The notes beneath the pieces are model-generated. The model was not told where the DNA came from. It searched no databases and was given only the letters and a program-made list of their open reading frames with translations. Below, piece after piece: positions 1 through 7,662 of a stretch of DNA of 14,065 nucleotides (positions within the stretch are counted from its first letter, which is position 1; every line of letters starts with the position of its first letter). Source of the DNA: Bacillota bacterium (lineage in GTDB: Bacteria; Bacillota; Clostridia; Peptostreptococcales; Anaerovoracaceae); the NCBI GenBank assembly GCA_016302545.1, contig JAEDNK010000039.1, positions 1 to 14,065 of the forward strand, read 5' to 3'. The translations under genes and the position numbers were made by a program.

Positions 1-40
1 CGGGGCAGTTTTTTTCGTGGCGGCTGCGGCGAAGCGGAGT

Positions 41-110
41 TTATGCATTTTTTTCCGATTCGACACTTTTTTATGCGGCTTGCAGCCATCGGTGAGAAAA
101 AAATGCATAA
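41..110. repeat. 70-bp structured inverted repeat in gene-free leader
   Basis: A perfect 14-bp inverted repeat (ttatgcattttttt at 41-54, its reverse complement at 97-110) encloses 42 bases. Inside, ccgat (55-59) pairs with atcgg (88-92), and ggct/agcc (77-80/84-87) forms a small hairpin on a 3-base loop. Each outer arm contains ATGCAT. The T-tract lies in the 5' arm and the A-tract in the 3' arm, the reverse of a normal intrinsic terminator. It may be a small repeat element, a regulator site or a structured leader RNA; I cannot tell which. The rest of 1-298 shows no supportable gene, no riboswitch I recognise and no convincing promoter. Confidence 0.6.
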
Positions 111-298
111 ATGTCATGAAAAATCAGTGAATATGAATGCTCGACTACAAGTAAAACAACACAAGGTGCGAAAGCTGCAAATGCAGAACTGTATATATAA
201 AAATATAAAAAATTGCCTATTTTAAAGCAGTCAATTTTGAGGTATCATTACATTGTCGACAAGAATAAAAGAAAGACTAACATAGAAAAGGAATAACA

Positions 299-844
299 GT
301 GACCGATATGACAAATCAGACTGCACATGCAAATAACAGAAACAAGACTTATGAACTGGTAATATGCGCAATTTTTATTGCACTTACATATGTGGCAACG
401 TGGCTTATAAACATCAGACTGCCTTTTATGGGTTCCGGCGGACTTATCCATCTGGGCAATGTGCCTCTTTTCGTGGCAGCAATGCTTTACGGACGCAGGA
501 CCGGAGCAGTGGCAGGAGCTTTCGGAATGGGACTTTTTGACCTGTTCAGCGGCTGGACATCATGGGCGCCTTTCACCTTTGTAATAGTGGGTGCTATGGG
601 ATATGTGGTAGGGCTTATGGCAGAAAAGAAGCCTTTCGCCAACGCTACGGTCAACAACATCGTATCCATCATCCTTGCAATTATAATCAAAATTGTGGGA
701 TACTACTTTGCTGAGGTAATTCTGTACGGGAACTGGATTGCTCCGCTTGGCTCAATTCCGGGAAACATCATTCAGGTAGGAGTTGCAGGCATAATAGTCC
801 TCGTTTTCATTCAGCAGTTAAGAAAGTATGTAAAGGCGCTATAA
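299..844 (+). CDS. ECF transporter S component (PF07155/COG4720-like)
   Basis: This is a substrate-binding membrane subunit of an energy-coupling factor vitamin importer, which works with a shared EcfA/A'/T module encoded elsewhere. The 181-residue protein is almost all hydrophobic segments. It shows features of the HmpT/PdxU-like S-component group: GGLIHLGN near residue 47, then GAVAGAFGMGLFDLF and TSWAPFTF, and SIPGNIIQ near the C-terminus. The family carries vitamin-like substrates such as hydroxymethylpyrimidine, pyridoxine or riboflavin; the sequence does not settle which. The GTG at 299 is chosen because the purine-rich aaaagga (287-293) is well spaced for it; ATG 308 is the alternative. 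The next gene starts 62 bases downstream without a terminator, so the two are probably cotranscribed. That neighbour is PLP-dependent, which makes a B6-type substrate a reasonable guess and no more. Confidence 0.85.
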   Translation: MTDMTNQTAHANNRNKTYELVICAIFIALTYVATWLINIRLPFMGSGGLIHLGNVPLFVAAMLYGRRTGAVAGAFGMGLFDLFSGWTSWAPFTFVIVGAMGYVVGLMAEKKPFANATVNNIVSIILAIIIKIVGYYFAEVILYGNWIAPLGSIPGNIIQVGVAGIIVLVFIQQLRKYVKAL

Positions 845-906
845 TCAAAGGCAGTTTAGGGACAGCAAGAAGTCAGAAACGTAATAAAAAATCCGGAGGT
901 GGCATC

Positions 907-2046
907 ATGTACAAGATTATGACGGCGGGACCTACTCAGGTCAGAGAAAATGTTAGAATGGCGAGGAGCTTGGAATGTACCAATCCCGACCTTGACCCGG
1001 CATTCTTCGATTTTTATAAGGAAACCTGTGAATTGCTTTCCAAGGCTATGCATACAGAGAACAAGGCGCTTATTCTGGGCGGAGAGGGAATCCTCGGTCT
1101 TGAAGCAGCCTGCGCGTCTCTGACAGAGCCGGGGGACAGAGTGCTGGTAATAGATAACGGAGTGTTCGGAAAGGGTTTTGCTGATTTTGTTAAGATTTAC
1201 GGCGGCGAGCCTGTGTCATTCGTGTCGGATTACCACAGACCTGTAGAACTCTCCGAGCTGGAGGCTTTCCTGAAGGAAGACAGCAATTTCAAATATGCAA
1301 CCGTGGTTCACTGCGACACTCCAAGCGGTGTACTCAACGATGTGGAGGAGATAAGCAAGCTTCTTGACCGTTACGGTATCATGACTGTTGCCGACTCGGT
1401 AGCGGGAATGTTCGGCGAACCTCTGGATCTTTCCAACAGTAAGATAGATATACTCTGCGGCGGCTCGCAGAAGGCACTTTCCTGCCCTCCGGGCCTGACC
1501 ATGCTGTGGGTAAGCGACAGAGCTTTTAAGGCTATGGAGAACCGCAAGACTCCAATTGCCGCTTTCTATGCAAACATTCTGCTTTTCAAGGATTATTATG
1601 AAAAGCAGGCTTTTCCATACACCATGCCTGTAAGCGACATTAACGGTCTCAGGGCAGCTCTGGAAAACTATTTTGAGATGGAGGATACCATTTACGAACG
1701 CCACGCAGGCATCGCGGCTGCCACGAGAAAAGCGCTGACTGAGGGCGGCATACCTCTTTATCTTGAAAAAGGCTGGTCCAACACGGTGACCTGCATAGCC
1801 GTTCCCGAGGGGATAACCGATACGGAAATTCTGCAGGGCATGGAAAAGGACTATAACATCATGATTTCCGGCTGTTTTGATGTGCTGGCGGGAAAGATAG
1901 TTCGCATCGGACACATGGGCGAAAATGCCTATGAGGATAAGGTTGCCGAGACCCTTGCAGCCCTTCAGGGTACTCTGGAAAAGAAGGGCATAGGGGTTAA
2001 GTGCGACCTGGCTGAAGCCTTCAGAAGAGAGCTTCATAAAAAGTAA
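907..2046 (+). CDS. class V PLP-dependent aminotransferase (alanine/serine-glyoxylate type)
   Basis: This is a 379-residue cytosolic fold-type I aminotransferase of the alanine-glyoxylate / serine-pyruvate group. The N-terminal motif MTAGPTQV is typical of the family. A glycine-rich PLP-phosphate region, GGEGILGLEAA, lies at about 58-68. D163 in VADSVAG should contact the pyridine nitrogen, and K189 in GGSQKALSCPPGL is the expected Schiff-base lysine. Length is normal for the family. A strong ribosome binding site (ggaggt, ending near 900) precedes ATG 907. Likely reactions move an amino group between alanine or serine and glyoxylate or pyruvate; ureidoglycine-glyoxylate and phosphonate-type relatives share the same motifs, so the substrate is open. 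The gene sits behind the ECF S component and ends in a terminator. A hydroxypyruvate/glycerate-type dehydrogenase near 13 kb could act on related metabolites, but it is in another operon. Confidence 0.85.
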   Translation: MYKIMTAGPTQVRENVRMARSLECTNPDLDPAFFDFYKETCELLSKAMHTENKALILGGEGILGLEAACASLTEPGDRVLVIDNGVFGKGFADFVKIYGGEPVSFVSDYHRPVELSELEAFLKEDSNFKYATVVHCDTPSGVLNDVEEISKLLDRYGIMTVADSVAGMFGEPLDLSNSKIDILCGGSQKALSCPPGLTMLWVSDRAFKAMENRKTPIAAFYANILLFKDYYEKQAFPYTMPVSDINGLRAALENYFEMEDTIYERHAGIAAATRKALTEGGIPLYLEKGWSNTVTCIAVPEGITDTEILQGMEKDYNIMISGCFDVLAGKIVRIGHMGENAYEDKVAETLAALQGTLEKKGIGVKCDLAEAFRRELHKK

Positions 2047-2074
2047 ATTACTGCATACTTTTTTAAAAATTATT

Positions 2075-2102
2075 GGCTGTCGTGCTGTGCGGCAGCTTTT
2101 TT
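2075..2102 (+). terminator. intrinsic terminator after aminotransferase
   Basis: gctgtcg (2076-2082) pairs with cggcagc (2090-2096) with one G-U pair around a 7-base loop, followed by six Ts. It closes the S-component/aminotransferase unit. Confidence 0.75.
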
Positions 2103-2140
2103 GGTGCAGAAAAGACCACGATATCTTTTTAACATTTTTA

Positions 2141-2170
2141 TTGATTAAGACGCTTCTGTTGTGGTATAAT
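2141..2170 (+). promoter_or_regulatory. sigma-A promoter for the acyl-CoA dehydrogenase fusion
   Basis: TTGATT (2141-2146) and a perfect TATAAT (2165-2170) are 18 bases apart. A TG at 2162-2163 gives an extended -10. It lies between the upstream terminator and the gene starting at 2228, so that operon is transcribed on its own. Confidence 0.8.
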
Positions 2171-2227
2171 AAACAAAATTAGTTCAGATTAAAAATTGGA
2201 AGTATACTAAAACAGGAGGTAGAAAAG

Positions 2228-4135
2228 ATGAGATATCAAACTTCGCAGGAGCATGAAGCGCTGCGTGCCGTAATCAGAGAATTTGCTGAGACGGAAGTAA
2301 AGCCTATAGCATTTATGATGGATAAGGAAAACGAATTTCCACATGAAGCCATTAAAAAGCTGGGCAAGATGGGATACATGGGTATTCCTTATGAAAAGAA
2401 GTACGGCGGCGCAGGCCTTGACGCCCTTAGCTATGCAATCGCCGTAGAGGAGCTTTCCAGAGTGGACGGCGGCACGGGAGTAATCCTTTCGGCTCACACA
2501 TCCTTAGGAGCATATCCAATCGCTGCCTTCGGTACTGAAGAACAGAAAAAGAAATACCTTGTGCCTTTGGCAAAGGGTGAAAAGATAGGTGCCTTCGGCC
2601 TTACCGAGCCTAATGCGGGAAGCGACGCAGGCGGCACAGAGACGGTGGCAGTTCTCGAGGGAGATCACTACATACTTAACGGCGGCAAGATTTTCATAAC
2701 CAACGGTGGAGTGGCGGACACTTATGTAGTTTTCGCGGTAACCACTCCTGATATCGGAACCAGAGGAATCAGCGCTTTCATCGTGGAAAAAGGCTGGGAG
2801 GGATTCACCTTCGGCGATCATTACGACAAGATGGGTATCCGCTCATCGGCAACGGCAGAGCTTATCTTCAACGATGTGAAGGTTCCTAAGGAAAACCTTC
2901 TGGGCAAGGAAGGGGAAGGCTTCAAGATAGCCATGTCAACCCTTGACGGCGGTAGAATAGGTATTGCTGCTCAGGCCCTTGGTATCGCTCAGGGAGCTTA
3001 TGAAAACGCTCTTGAATATTCCAAGGAAAGAATCCAGTTCGGCAAGCCTATATGCCAGCAGCAGGCTATCGCTTTCAAACTGGCGGATATGGCCACCAAG
3101 CTGAGATGCGCAAGACTTCTTATCTACAGCGCAGCAGAACTTAAGCAGGAGCATCAGCCTTATGCTATGGAAGCTGCCATGGCTAAGCAGTACGCCTCCG
3201 ACATCGCCCTTGAAGTAGTAAACGACGCGCTGCAGATTTTCGGCGGCAACGGCTACCTGAAGGGTATGGAAGTGGAAAGAGCATACAGAGATGCCAAGAT
3301 AACCACCATCTACGAAGGAACCAACGAAATCCAGAGAGTGGTAATCGCTTCTCACATTATCGGAAAGATGCCTAAGAACGAAGGCGCACCTAGAAAGACC
3401 GCAAAGAACCCTGAAACGGGCATCCGCAAAAAGATGATTTTGAAAGACGGCACCGCCGAGGAAAAAGTAAACAAGCTGGTGGAATGTCTCAAGTCTGACG
3501 GCTATGATTTCACCGTAGGAATCGACATAGACACGCCTATCACGGAGGCTGAGAGAGTAGTCAGCGCAGGAAAGGGTATAGGCGGCAAGGAAAACATGAA
3601 GCTTATCGAGGATCTTGCCAAGGCGGCAGGCGCAGCAATTGGTTCATCAAGACCGGTGGCGGAAACCCTTAAATACGTACCCCTTAACAGGTATGTAGGC
3701 ATGTCGGGACAGAAGTTCAAGGGCAACCTTTATATAGCCTGCGGTATTTCCGGGGCAATACAGCACCTTAAGGGAATCAAGGAAGCGTCAACCATCGTTG
3801 CCATCAACAGCAACGCCAATGCGAAGATTTTCAAGAATGCGGACTACGGCATCGTAGGAAAGGTGGAGGAAATTCTGCCTCTGCTCACCAAGGCTCTGGA
3901 TACAGGTGAGCCTAAGAAGCCGGCTCCTCCTATGGTAAAGGTAAAGAGAGCTATTCCTGTAAAGGAAGCCCCAAGCTGGAAGTACTATGTATGCAACGGC
4001 TGTGGATATGAATACAATCCTGAAGTGGGCGACCCTGATAGCGAGATCTATCCTGTAACCTTCTTTGATGCCCTGCCGGAAGACTGGACCTGTCCTGAGT
4101 GCGGCGAAGGCAAAGATGGTTTTGTGGAAGTGTAA
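2228..4135 (+). CDS. fusion: acyl-CoA dehydrogenase - ETF-alpha FAD domain - rubredoxin
   Basis: This 635-residue cytosolic protein has three redox modules. Residues 1 to about 385 are a complete short-chain (butyryl-CoA type) acyl-CoA dehydrogenase, with GLTEPNAGSD (124-133), ITNGG (157-161) and YEGTNEIQR (362-370), in which E363 is the expected catalytic base. Residues about 400-558 match only the C-terminal FAD-binding domain of ETF alpha: SAGKGIGG (446-453), IGSSRPVAE, GISGAIQHL (506-514), VAIN and NADYGIVG. Residues about 584-635 are a full rubredoxin with CNGCGY (C589, C592) and CPECG (C622, C625); the usual turn glycine near 610 is valine. A Pro/Lys-rich linker (about 560-582) joins the last two. 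The ETF-alpha N-terminal domain and any EtfB are absent here. The start has a strong aggaggt site. FprA follows after 25 bases. I infer electron flow acyl-CoA to FAD to FAD to rubredoxin iron to FprA; the natural acyl-CoA is unknown. Confidence 0.93.
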   Translation: MRYQTSQEHEALRAVIREFAETEVKPIAFMMDKENEFPHEAIKKLGKMGYMGIPYEKKYGGAGLDALSYAIAVEELSRVDGGTGVILSAHTSLGAYPIAAFGTEEQKKKYLVPLAKGEKIGAFGLTEPNAGSDAGGTETVAVLEGDHYILNGGKIFITNGGVADTYVVFAVTTPDIGTRGISAFIVEKGWEGFTFGDHYDKMGIRSSATAELIFNDVKVPKENLLGKEGEGFKIAMSTLDGGRIGIAAQALGIAQGAYENALEYSKERIQFGKPICQQQAIAFKLADMATKLRCARLLIYSAAELKQEHQPYAMEAAMAKQYASDIALEVVNDALQIFGGNGYLKGMEVERAYRDAKITTIYEGTNEIQRVVIASHIIGKMPKNEGAPRKTAKNPETGIRKKMILKDGTAEEKVNKLVECLKSDGYDFTVGIDIDTPITEAERVVSAGKGIGGKENMKLIEDLAKAAGAAIGSSRPVAETLKYVPLNRYVGMSGQKFKGNLYIACGISGAIQHLKGIKEASTIVAINSNANAKIFKNADYGIVGKVEEILPLLTKALDTGEPKKPAPPMVKVKRAIPVKEAPSWKYYVCNGCGYEYNPEVGDPDSEIYPVTFFDALPEDWTCPECGEGKDGFVEV

Positions 4136-4160
4136 ATTAAGGAAAGGAGAGGTGTAAAAA

Positions 4161-5366
4161 ATGTATTGCTACAGAAAAGTTACAGATGATTTATACTGGA
4201 TTGGAGCCAACGACCACAGACTGGCTCTCTTTGAAAACGTACACCCAATTCCAAGGGGCGTATCATATAACTCCTATGTGCTGCTGGACGAAAAAACCGT
4301 TTTGTTTGACACGGTGGACTGGTCGGCATGCAGACAGTTCCTTGAAAACCTTGAAGCTGTCCTTGACGGCAGACCTCTTGATTACATGGTAATTAACCAC
4401 ATGGAGCCGGACCACGCGGCTTCCATTGAAGAGGTTCTCATCCGCTATCCGGGAGTAAAGGTTATAAGCACAGAAAAGGCTTTCCTTCTCATGGGACAGT
4501 TTGGCTTTATCGTCGATGATAATAAAATAGAAGTCAAGGAGGGGGATACCTTCTCCTTCGGCAAGCATAATGTTGCTTTCGTGGAAGCTCCTATGGTCCA
4601 CTGGCCTGAGGCTATGGTGACCTTCGATACCACAAACGGAGTGCTCTTTGCGGCAGATGCCTTCGGCTCTTTCGGAGCCTTAGACGGCAGACTCTTTGCA
4701 GATGAGGTAAACTTCGACAGAGATTGGCTTGACGATGCCAGAAGATACTATACCAACATCGTAGGAAAATACGGACCTTTCGTTCAGGCTCTTCTTAAAA
4801 AAGCAGGCGGTCTTGACATCAAGTACATCTGCCCGCTTCACGGTCCTGTAATCAGAAAGGACTTCGGATATTTCATAGACAAATACGATAAGTGGAGCAG
4901 CTATGAGCCGGAGGAAAAGGGCGTTCTCATCGCCTATGCTTCCATGTACGGAAACACAGAGGCTGCAGCCTGCCTGCTGGCTTCCAAGCTTTGCGAAAAA
5001 GGAATGACCAACGTCGCACTTCACGATGTTTCCAACACCCATGTGTCATACCTCATTGCAGACGCTTTCAAGTACAGCAACATAGTGCTGGCTTCCGTAA
5101 CATATAATCTGGGAATTTATCCTGTGATGCACAATTTCCTTATGGACATGAAGGCTCTCAACCTGCAGAAGAGAACCGTAGCCATTATAGAAAACGGCTC
5201 GTGGGCATGTAAGTCGGGAACTCTAATGAGAAACTTCCTCGACGAAGAGATGAAGGAAATGACAATTCTTGACGAGCAGGTTACCATGGCTTCCTCTCTT
5301 AACGAAGGTAACATGGCTGATATGGACGCTCTGGCTGACAGAATTATCGAGTCCATGAACCTGTAA
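4161..5366 (+). CDS. fprA: flavodiiron protein (rubredoxin:oxygen / NO oxidoreductase)
   Basis: This is a 401-residue A-type flavodiiron protein, which reduces O2 to water, or NO to N2O, in the anaerobe cytosol. The metallo-beta-lactamase-like half (1 to about 248) has every expected diiron ligand: H80, E82 and D84 in NHMEPDHA, then H147, D166 and H227. The flavodoxin-like half (about 254-401) has the FMN phosphate loop IAYASMYGNTEA (257-268). Length is that of the class without extra C-terminal domains, which needs an external rubredoxin-type donor. That donor is fused to the protein encoded 25 bases upstream, and the two share one promoter and one terminator. The ribosome binding site aaggagaggt is strong. 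O2 versus NO preference cannot be read from sequence. Confidence 0.95.
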   Translation: MYCYRKVTDDLYWIGANDHRLALFENVHPIPRGVSYNSYVLLDEKTVLFDTVDWSACRQFLENLEAVLDGRPLDYMVINHMEPDHAASIEEVLIRYPGVKVISTEKAFLLMGQFGFIVDDNKIEVKEGDTFSFGKHNVAFVEAPMVHWPEAMVTFDTTNGVLFAADAFGSFGALDGRLFADEVNFDRDWLDDARRYYTNIVGKYGPFVQALLKKAGGLDIKYICPLHGPVIRKDFGYFIDKYDKWSSYEPEEKGVLIAYASMYGNTEAAACLLASKLCEKGMTNVALHDVSNTHVSYLIADAFKYSNIVLASVTYNLGIYPVMHNFLMDMKALNLQKRTVAIIENGSWACKSGTLMRNFLDEEMKEMTILDEQVTMASSLNEGNMADMDALADRIIESMNL

Positions 5367-5409
5367 ACTCACTGATTCGTTAACCTGATGTTGTTCCTGA
5401 CATTTGGTG

Positions 5410-5448
5410 AAAAACCGCCCTTGCGAAGATACTGAGGGCGGTTTTTTT
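5410..5448 (+). terminator. intrinsic terminator after fprA
   Basis: aaccgccct (5413-5421) pairs perfectly with agggcggtt (5435-5443). The stem can extend through the flanking A and T runs, and the T-tract reaches 5448. A strong terminator ending the fusion-fprA operon. Confidence 0.93.
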
Positions 5449-5460
5449 ACTGGCTGTTTA

Positions 5461-5489
5461 TAGACAAGCACGCCGTTTAGTGATAAAAT
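5461..5489 (+). promoter_or_regulatory. sigma-A promoter for nitroreductase operon
   Basis: TAGACA (5461-5466) and TAAAAT (5484-5489) each match consensus at five of six positions and are 17 bases apart. The site lies just after the fprA terminator and about 75 bases before the nitroreductase start. Confidence 0.65.
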
Positions 5490-5564
5490 ATGTTAGTTGC
5501 CTGCCGGTAATGTGCAGGACACTGGAAGAAACTTTAAAAGATAAAATTGAAAGGAAACACAGCA

Positions 5565-6113
5565 ATGGATTTAGTAAAGGGAATCAAGGAAAGGCGCAGC
5601 ATAAGAAAGTTTCAGAACAAGCCGGTTCCGCATGAACTGCTTACGGAGGTAGTAGAAATTGCCCGCTTTGCACCATCTTGGAAAAACACTCAGATTGCAA
5701 GATACATTATTGTAGAGGATAGAGAAAAAATTGCTAAGATTGCAACAGAGGAATGTACTCTTGGTTTTACTTATAATATCAAGACAATGGCCGCCGCACC
5801 TGCACTGGTGCTGCTTACCTACGTGAATAAGCGTTCCGGATATGAAAAGGACGGAAGTTTCACCACCCCTAAGGAAGACAGATGGGAAATGTTCGATGCC
5901 GGAATCGCAGCACAGACCTTCTGCCTGGCTGCTCATGAAAAGGGGCTGGGCACAGTGATTATGGGAATTTTTGATGAGAACAAGGTTGGCGAAATCGTGG
6001 AAATACCCGAAGGGCAGACATTGGCAGCCATTATCCCTATAGGTTTTCCTGCTGACGGCGAGCCTGCCTGCCCGCCGAGAAAAGATCCTGATGACCTCAT
6101 TTCATTTGTGTAG
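5565..6113 (+). CDS. nitroreductase-family FMN oxidoreductase
   Basis: This is a 182-residue single-domain nitroreductase-like flavoprotein. It has the N-terminal FMN-contact motif RRSIRKF (10-16), APSWKNTQ (36-43), a central helix from DAGIAAQTF followed by GLGTVIMG (from about 111), and a C-terminal IPIGFPADGE. Such enzymes usually form cytosolic homodimers and pass electrons from NAD(P)H to nitro compounds, quinones or other acceptors; the true substrate is not predictable. ATG 5565 is preferred because gaaagga (5549-5555) sits at the right distance; the in-frame TTG at 5547 overlaps that site. It is first in an operon with the LCP and thioesterase genes and lies just after the flavodiiron operon, which would suit a redox-stress role. 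Confidence 0.88.
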   Translation: MDLVKGIKERRSIRKFQNKPVPHELLTEVVEIARFAPSWKNTQIARYIIVEDREKIAKIATEECTLGFTYNIKTMAAAPALVLLTYVNKRSGYEKDGSFTTPKEDRWEMFDAGIAAQTFCLAAHEKGLGTVIMGIFDENKVGEIVEIPEGQTLAAIIPIGFPADGEPACPPRKDPDDLISFV

Positions 6114-6135
6114 ATTTTAAGGCGGGGGTATTACA

Positions 6136-7662
6136 ATGAGAAGCGACAGAAGAAGAGAAATACAGGCGCAGATGGCAGCGGACCGAAAGGGTGAGATGAA
6201 GAGGAAGGGCAACATATTTTGCAGGATCATCTCAATTGTATATACCCTTTTGGCCGTGGCATTTATGGTGCTTCTTGCGTGGCTTAATGTGCTGCCGGCA
6301 AAATACTTCTGGGTTGGCGTGATTCTGCTGGCATTGGCGTCTCTGTTTATTGTGCCCGTTATGTACAGCTTTCACGGAAAGAAAGGCAGGAAAATCGGCG
6401 CAGCCGTGGTGGCTTTTCTGCTCATAGGAGTATTCGGAGTGGGAACCTGGTACTTGGCGGATACTCTGAGCTTCCTGGGCGATATCACTGAGATAAAGGA
6501 AGTCACGGAGGATTACCACCTCATAGTCAAGGCTGATTTTATCGGTGAAGAGGCGGCAGCAGTAAGCGGTCAGGTTATAGGGACCTATATGGATGCGAAC
6601 CTGAACTATTCGGAGGCAAAGGCCATGCTTCAGAATGAGGTTAATGTGGAATATGCATACGAGGAGGGAATTTCGGGACTGCTGGAGAAACTGTACGCAG
6701 GAGAATATCCGGCAATCTTCATCAGTGCGGCAAGCTATGAAGGGCTTAAAGGGGAACATCCTGAGCTGGAAACAGATACGAAGATTTTATATACCGTAAA
6801 AGTACCCGTAGAGACCGAGGACAAGACCAGCGCAGTTGATGTCACAAAGGAGCCTTTCAATGTATACATCAGCGGAATTGATGTGGAAGGAGATATAAGC
6901 ATCGTATCCAGAACCGATGTGAACATGATAGCGACGGTAAATCCTGTAACCCATGAGGTCCTGCTTACATCCATACCAAGAGATTATTATGTCAATCTGC
7001 CATCCAAGGGAGCAAAGGACAAGCTGACCCATTCGGGACTTTACGGTGTCCAGGAGACTATCGGAGCCGTAGAAGACATCATGGGCATCGATATAAACTA
7101 TTATGTAAGGGTAAACTACACCACTGTGGTTAAGCTGGTTGACGCTATGGGCGGAATTCAGGTGGATTCACCTTTTGATTTTACCACCAGCGGGATGCAG
7201 AGCTTAAACGGACATCATTTTGTTAAAGGCATTAATAACCTGGACGGCAGGGCTGCCCTTGCTTTCTGCAGAGAGAGACATTCCTTTGTAAACGGCGATA
7301 TGCAGCGAAACGAAAACCAGCAGCTGGTGATGGAAGGCATACTTAAGAAAGCAACCTCCAGCACTACAATCCTTACATCGTATACATCCATTCTGGATGC
7401 GGTGAGAGGCAACATGGAGACCAATATGAGCACAGAGGAAATGTCCTCTCTGATAAAGATGCAGCTTAAGGATATGAAAGGATGGGATATCCAGAAGCAG
7501 TCTATAAAGGGAACAAACGGCTGGGGGCTGTGCTACGCACTTGGTTTTTCCGCTTCGATAGTAGATCAGGACCCGGAAGAAAACGCTCGCGCCGTAGACA
7601 GAATAGTAAAAATAATGACCGACGAAGAAGACAGCGAAAGCGATGAAGACACAGTACAGTAA
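6136..7662 (+). CDS. LCP (LytR-CpsA-Psr) family cell-wall ligase
   Basis: This 508-residue membrane protein attaches wall polymers from lipid carriers to peptidoglycan on the outer face. A basic cytosolic N-terminus is followed by three predicted membrane segments at about 28-52, 58-78 and 87-106. An extracellular segment (about 115-235) precedes the catalytic LCP domain (about 238-480). LCP landmarks are SRTD (D261), SIPRDYYV (R282, D283), the arginines of CRERHSF (R379, R381) and DMQRNENQQ (R391), which in characterised members bind pyrophosphate-lipid and metal. The C-terminus is an acidic tail. Three membrane segments and the extra domain make it longer than minimal one-segment LCP proteins, though such long forms are common in Clostridia. 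It starts 22 bases after the nitroreductase and overlaps the next gene by 20 bases. The polymer it handles is unknown. Confidence 0.92.
   Translation: MRSDRRREIQAQMAADRKGEMKRKGNIFCRIISIVYTLLAVAFMVLLAWLNVLPAKYFWVGVILLALASLFIVPVMYSFHGKKGRKIGAAVVAFLLIGVFGVGTWYLADTLSFLGDITEIKEVTEDYHLIVKADFIGEEAAAVSGQVIGTYMDANLNYSEAKAMLQNEVNVEYAYEEGISGLLEKLYAGEYPAIFISAASYEGLKGEHPELETDTKILYTVKVPVETEDKTSAVDVTKEPFNVYISGIDVEGDISIVSRTDVNMIATVNPVTHEVLLTSIPRDYYVNLPSKGAKDKLTHSGLYGVQETIGAVEDIMGIDINYYVRVNYTTVVKLVDAMGGIQVDSPFDFTTSGMQSLNGHHFVKGINNLDGRAALAFCRERHSFVNGDMQRNENQQLVMEGILKKATSSTTILTSYTSILDAVRGNMETNMSTEEMSSLIKMQLKDMKGWDIQKQSIKGTNGWGLCYALGFSASIVDQDPEENARAVDRIVKIMTDEEDSESDEDTVQ

Noticed and set aside
43..225. A 60-codon + strand reading frame in the leader region
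   Set aside because: It runs through the inverted repeat, has no ribosome binding site and gives a low-complexity, Lys/His/Met-rich product unlike any family I know.
187..298. A riboswitch or promoter before the ECF S component
   Set aside because: I looked for TPP, preQ1 and other known vitamin-responsive motifs and for paired -35/-10 boxes; none fits well enough to report.
1216..2037. A 273-codon - strand frame opposite the aminotransferase
   Set aside because: The + strand encodes a clearly conserved enzyme with its PLP lysine; the antisense product shows no family motifs and has no start signals.
7643..7662. The LCP/thioesterase overlap as a frameshift joining one protein
   Set aside because: Both products are complete in domain content and have unrelated folds; a short overlap in an operon is ordinary.
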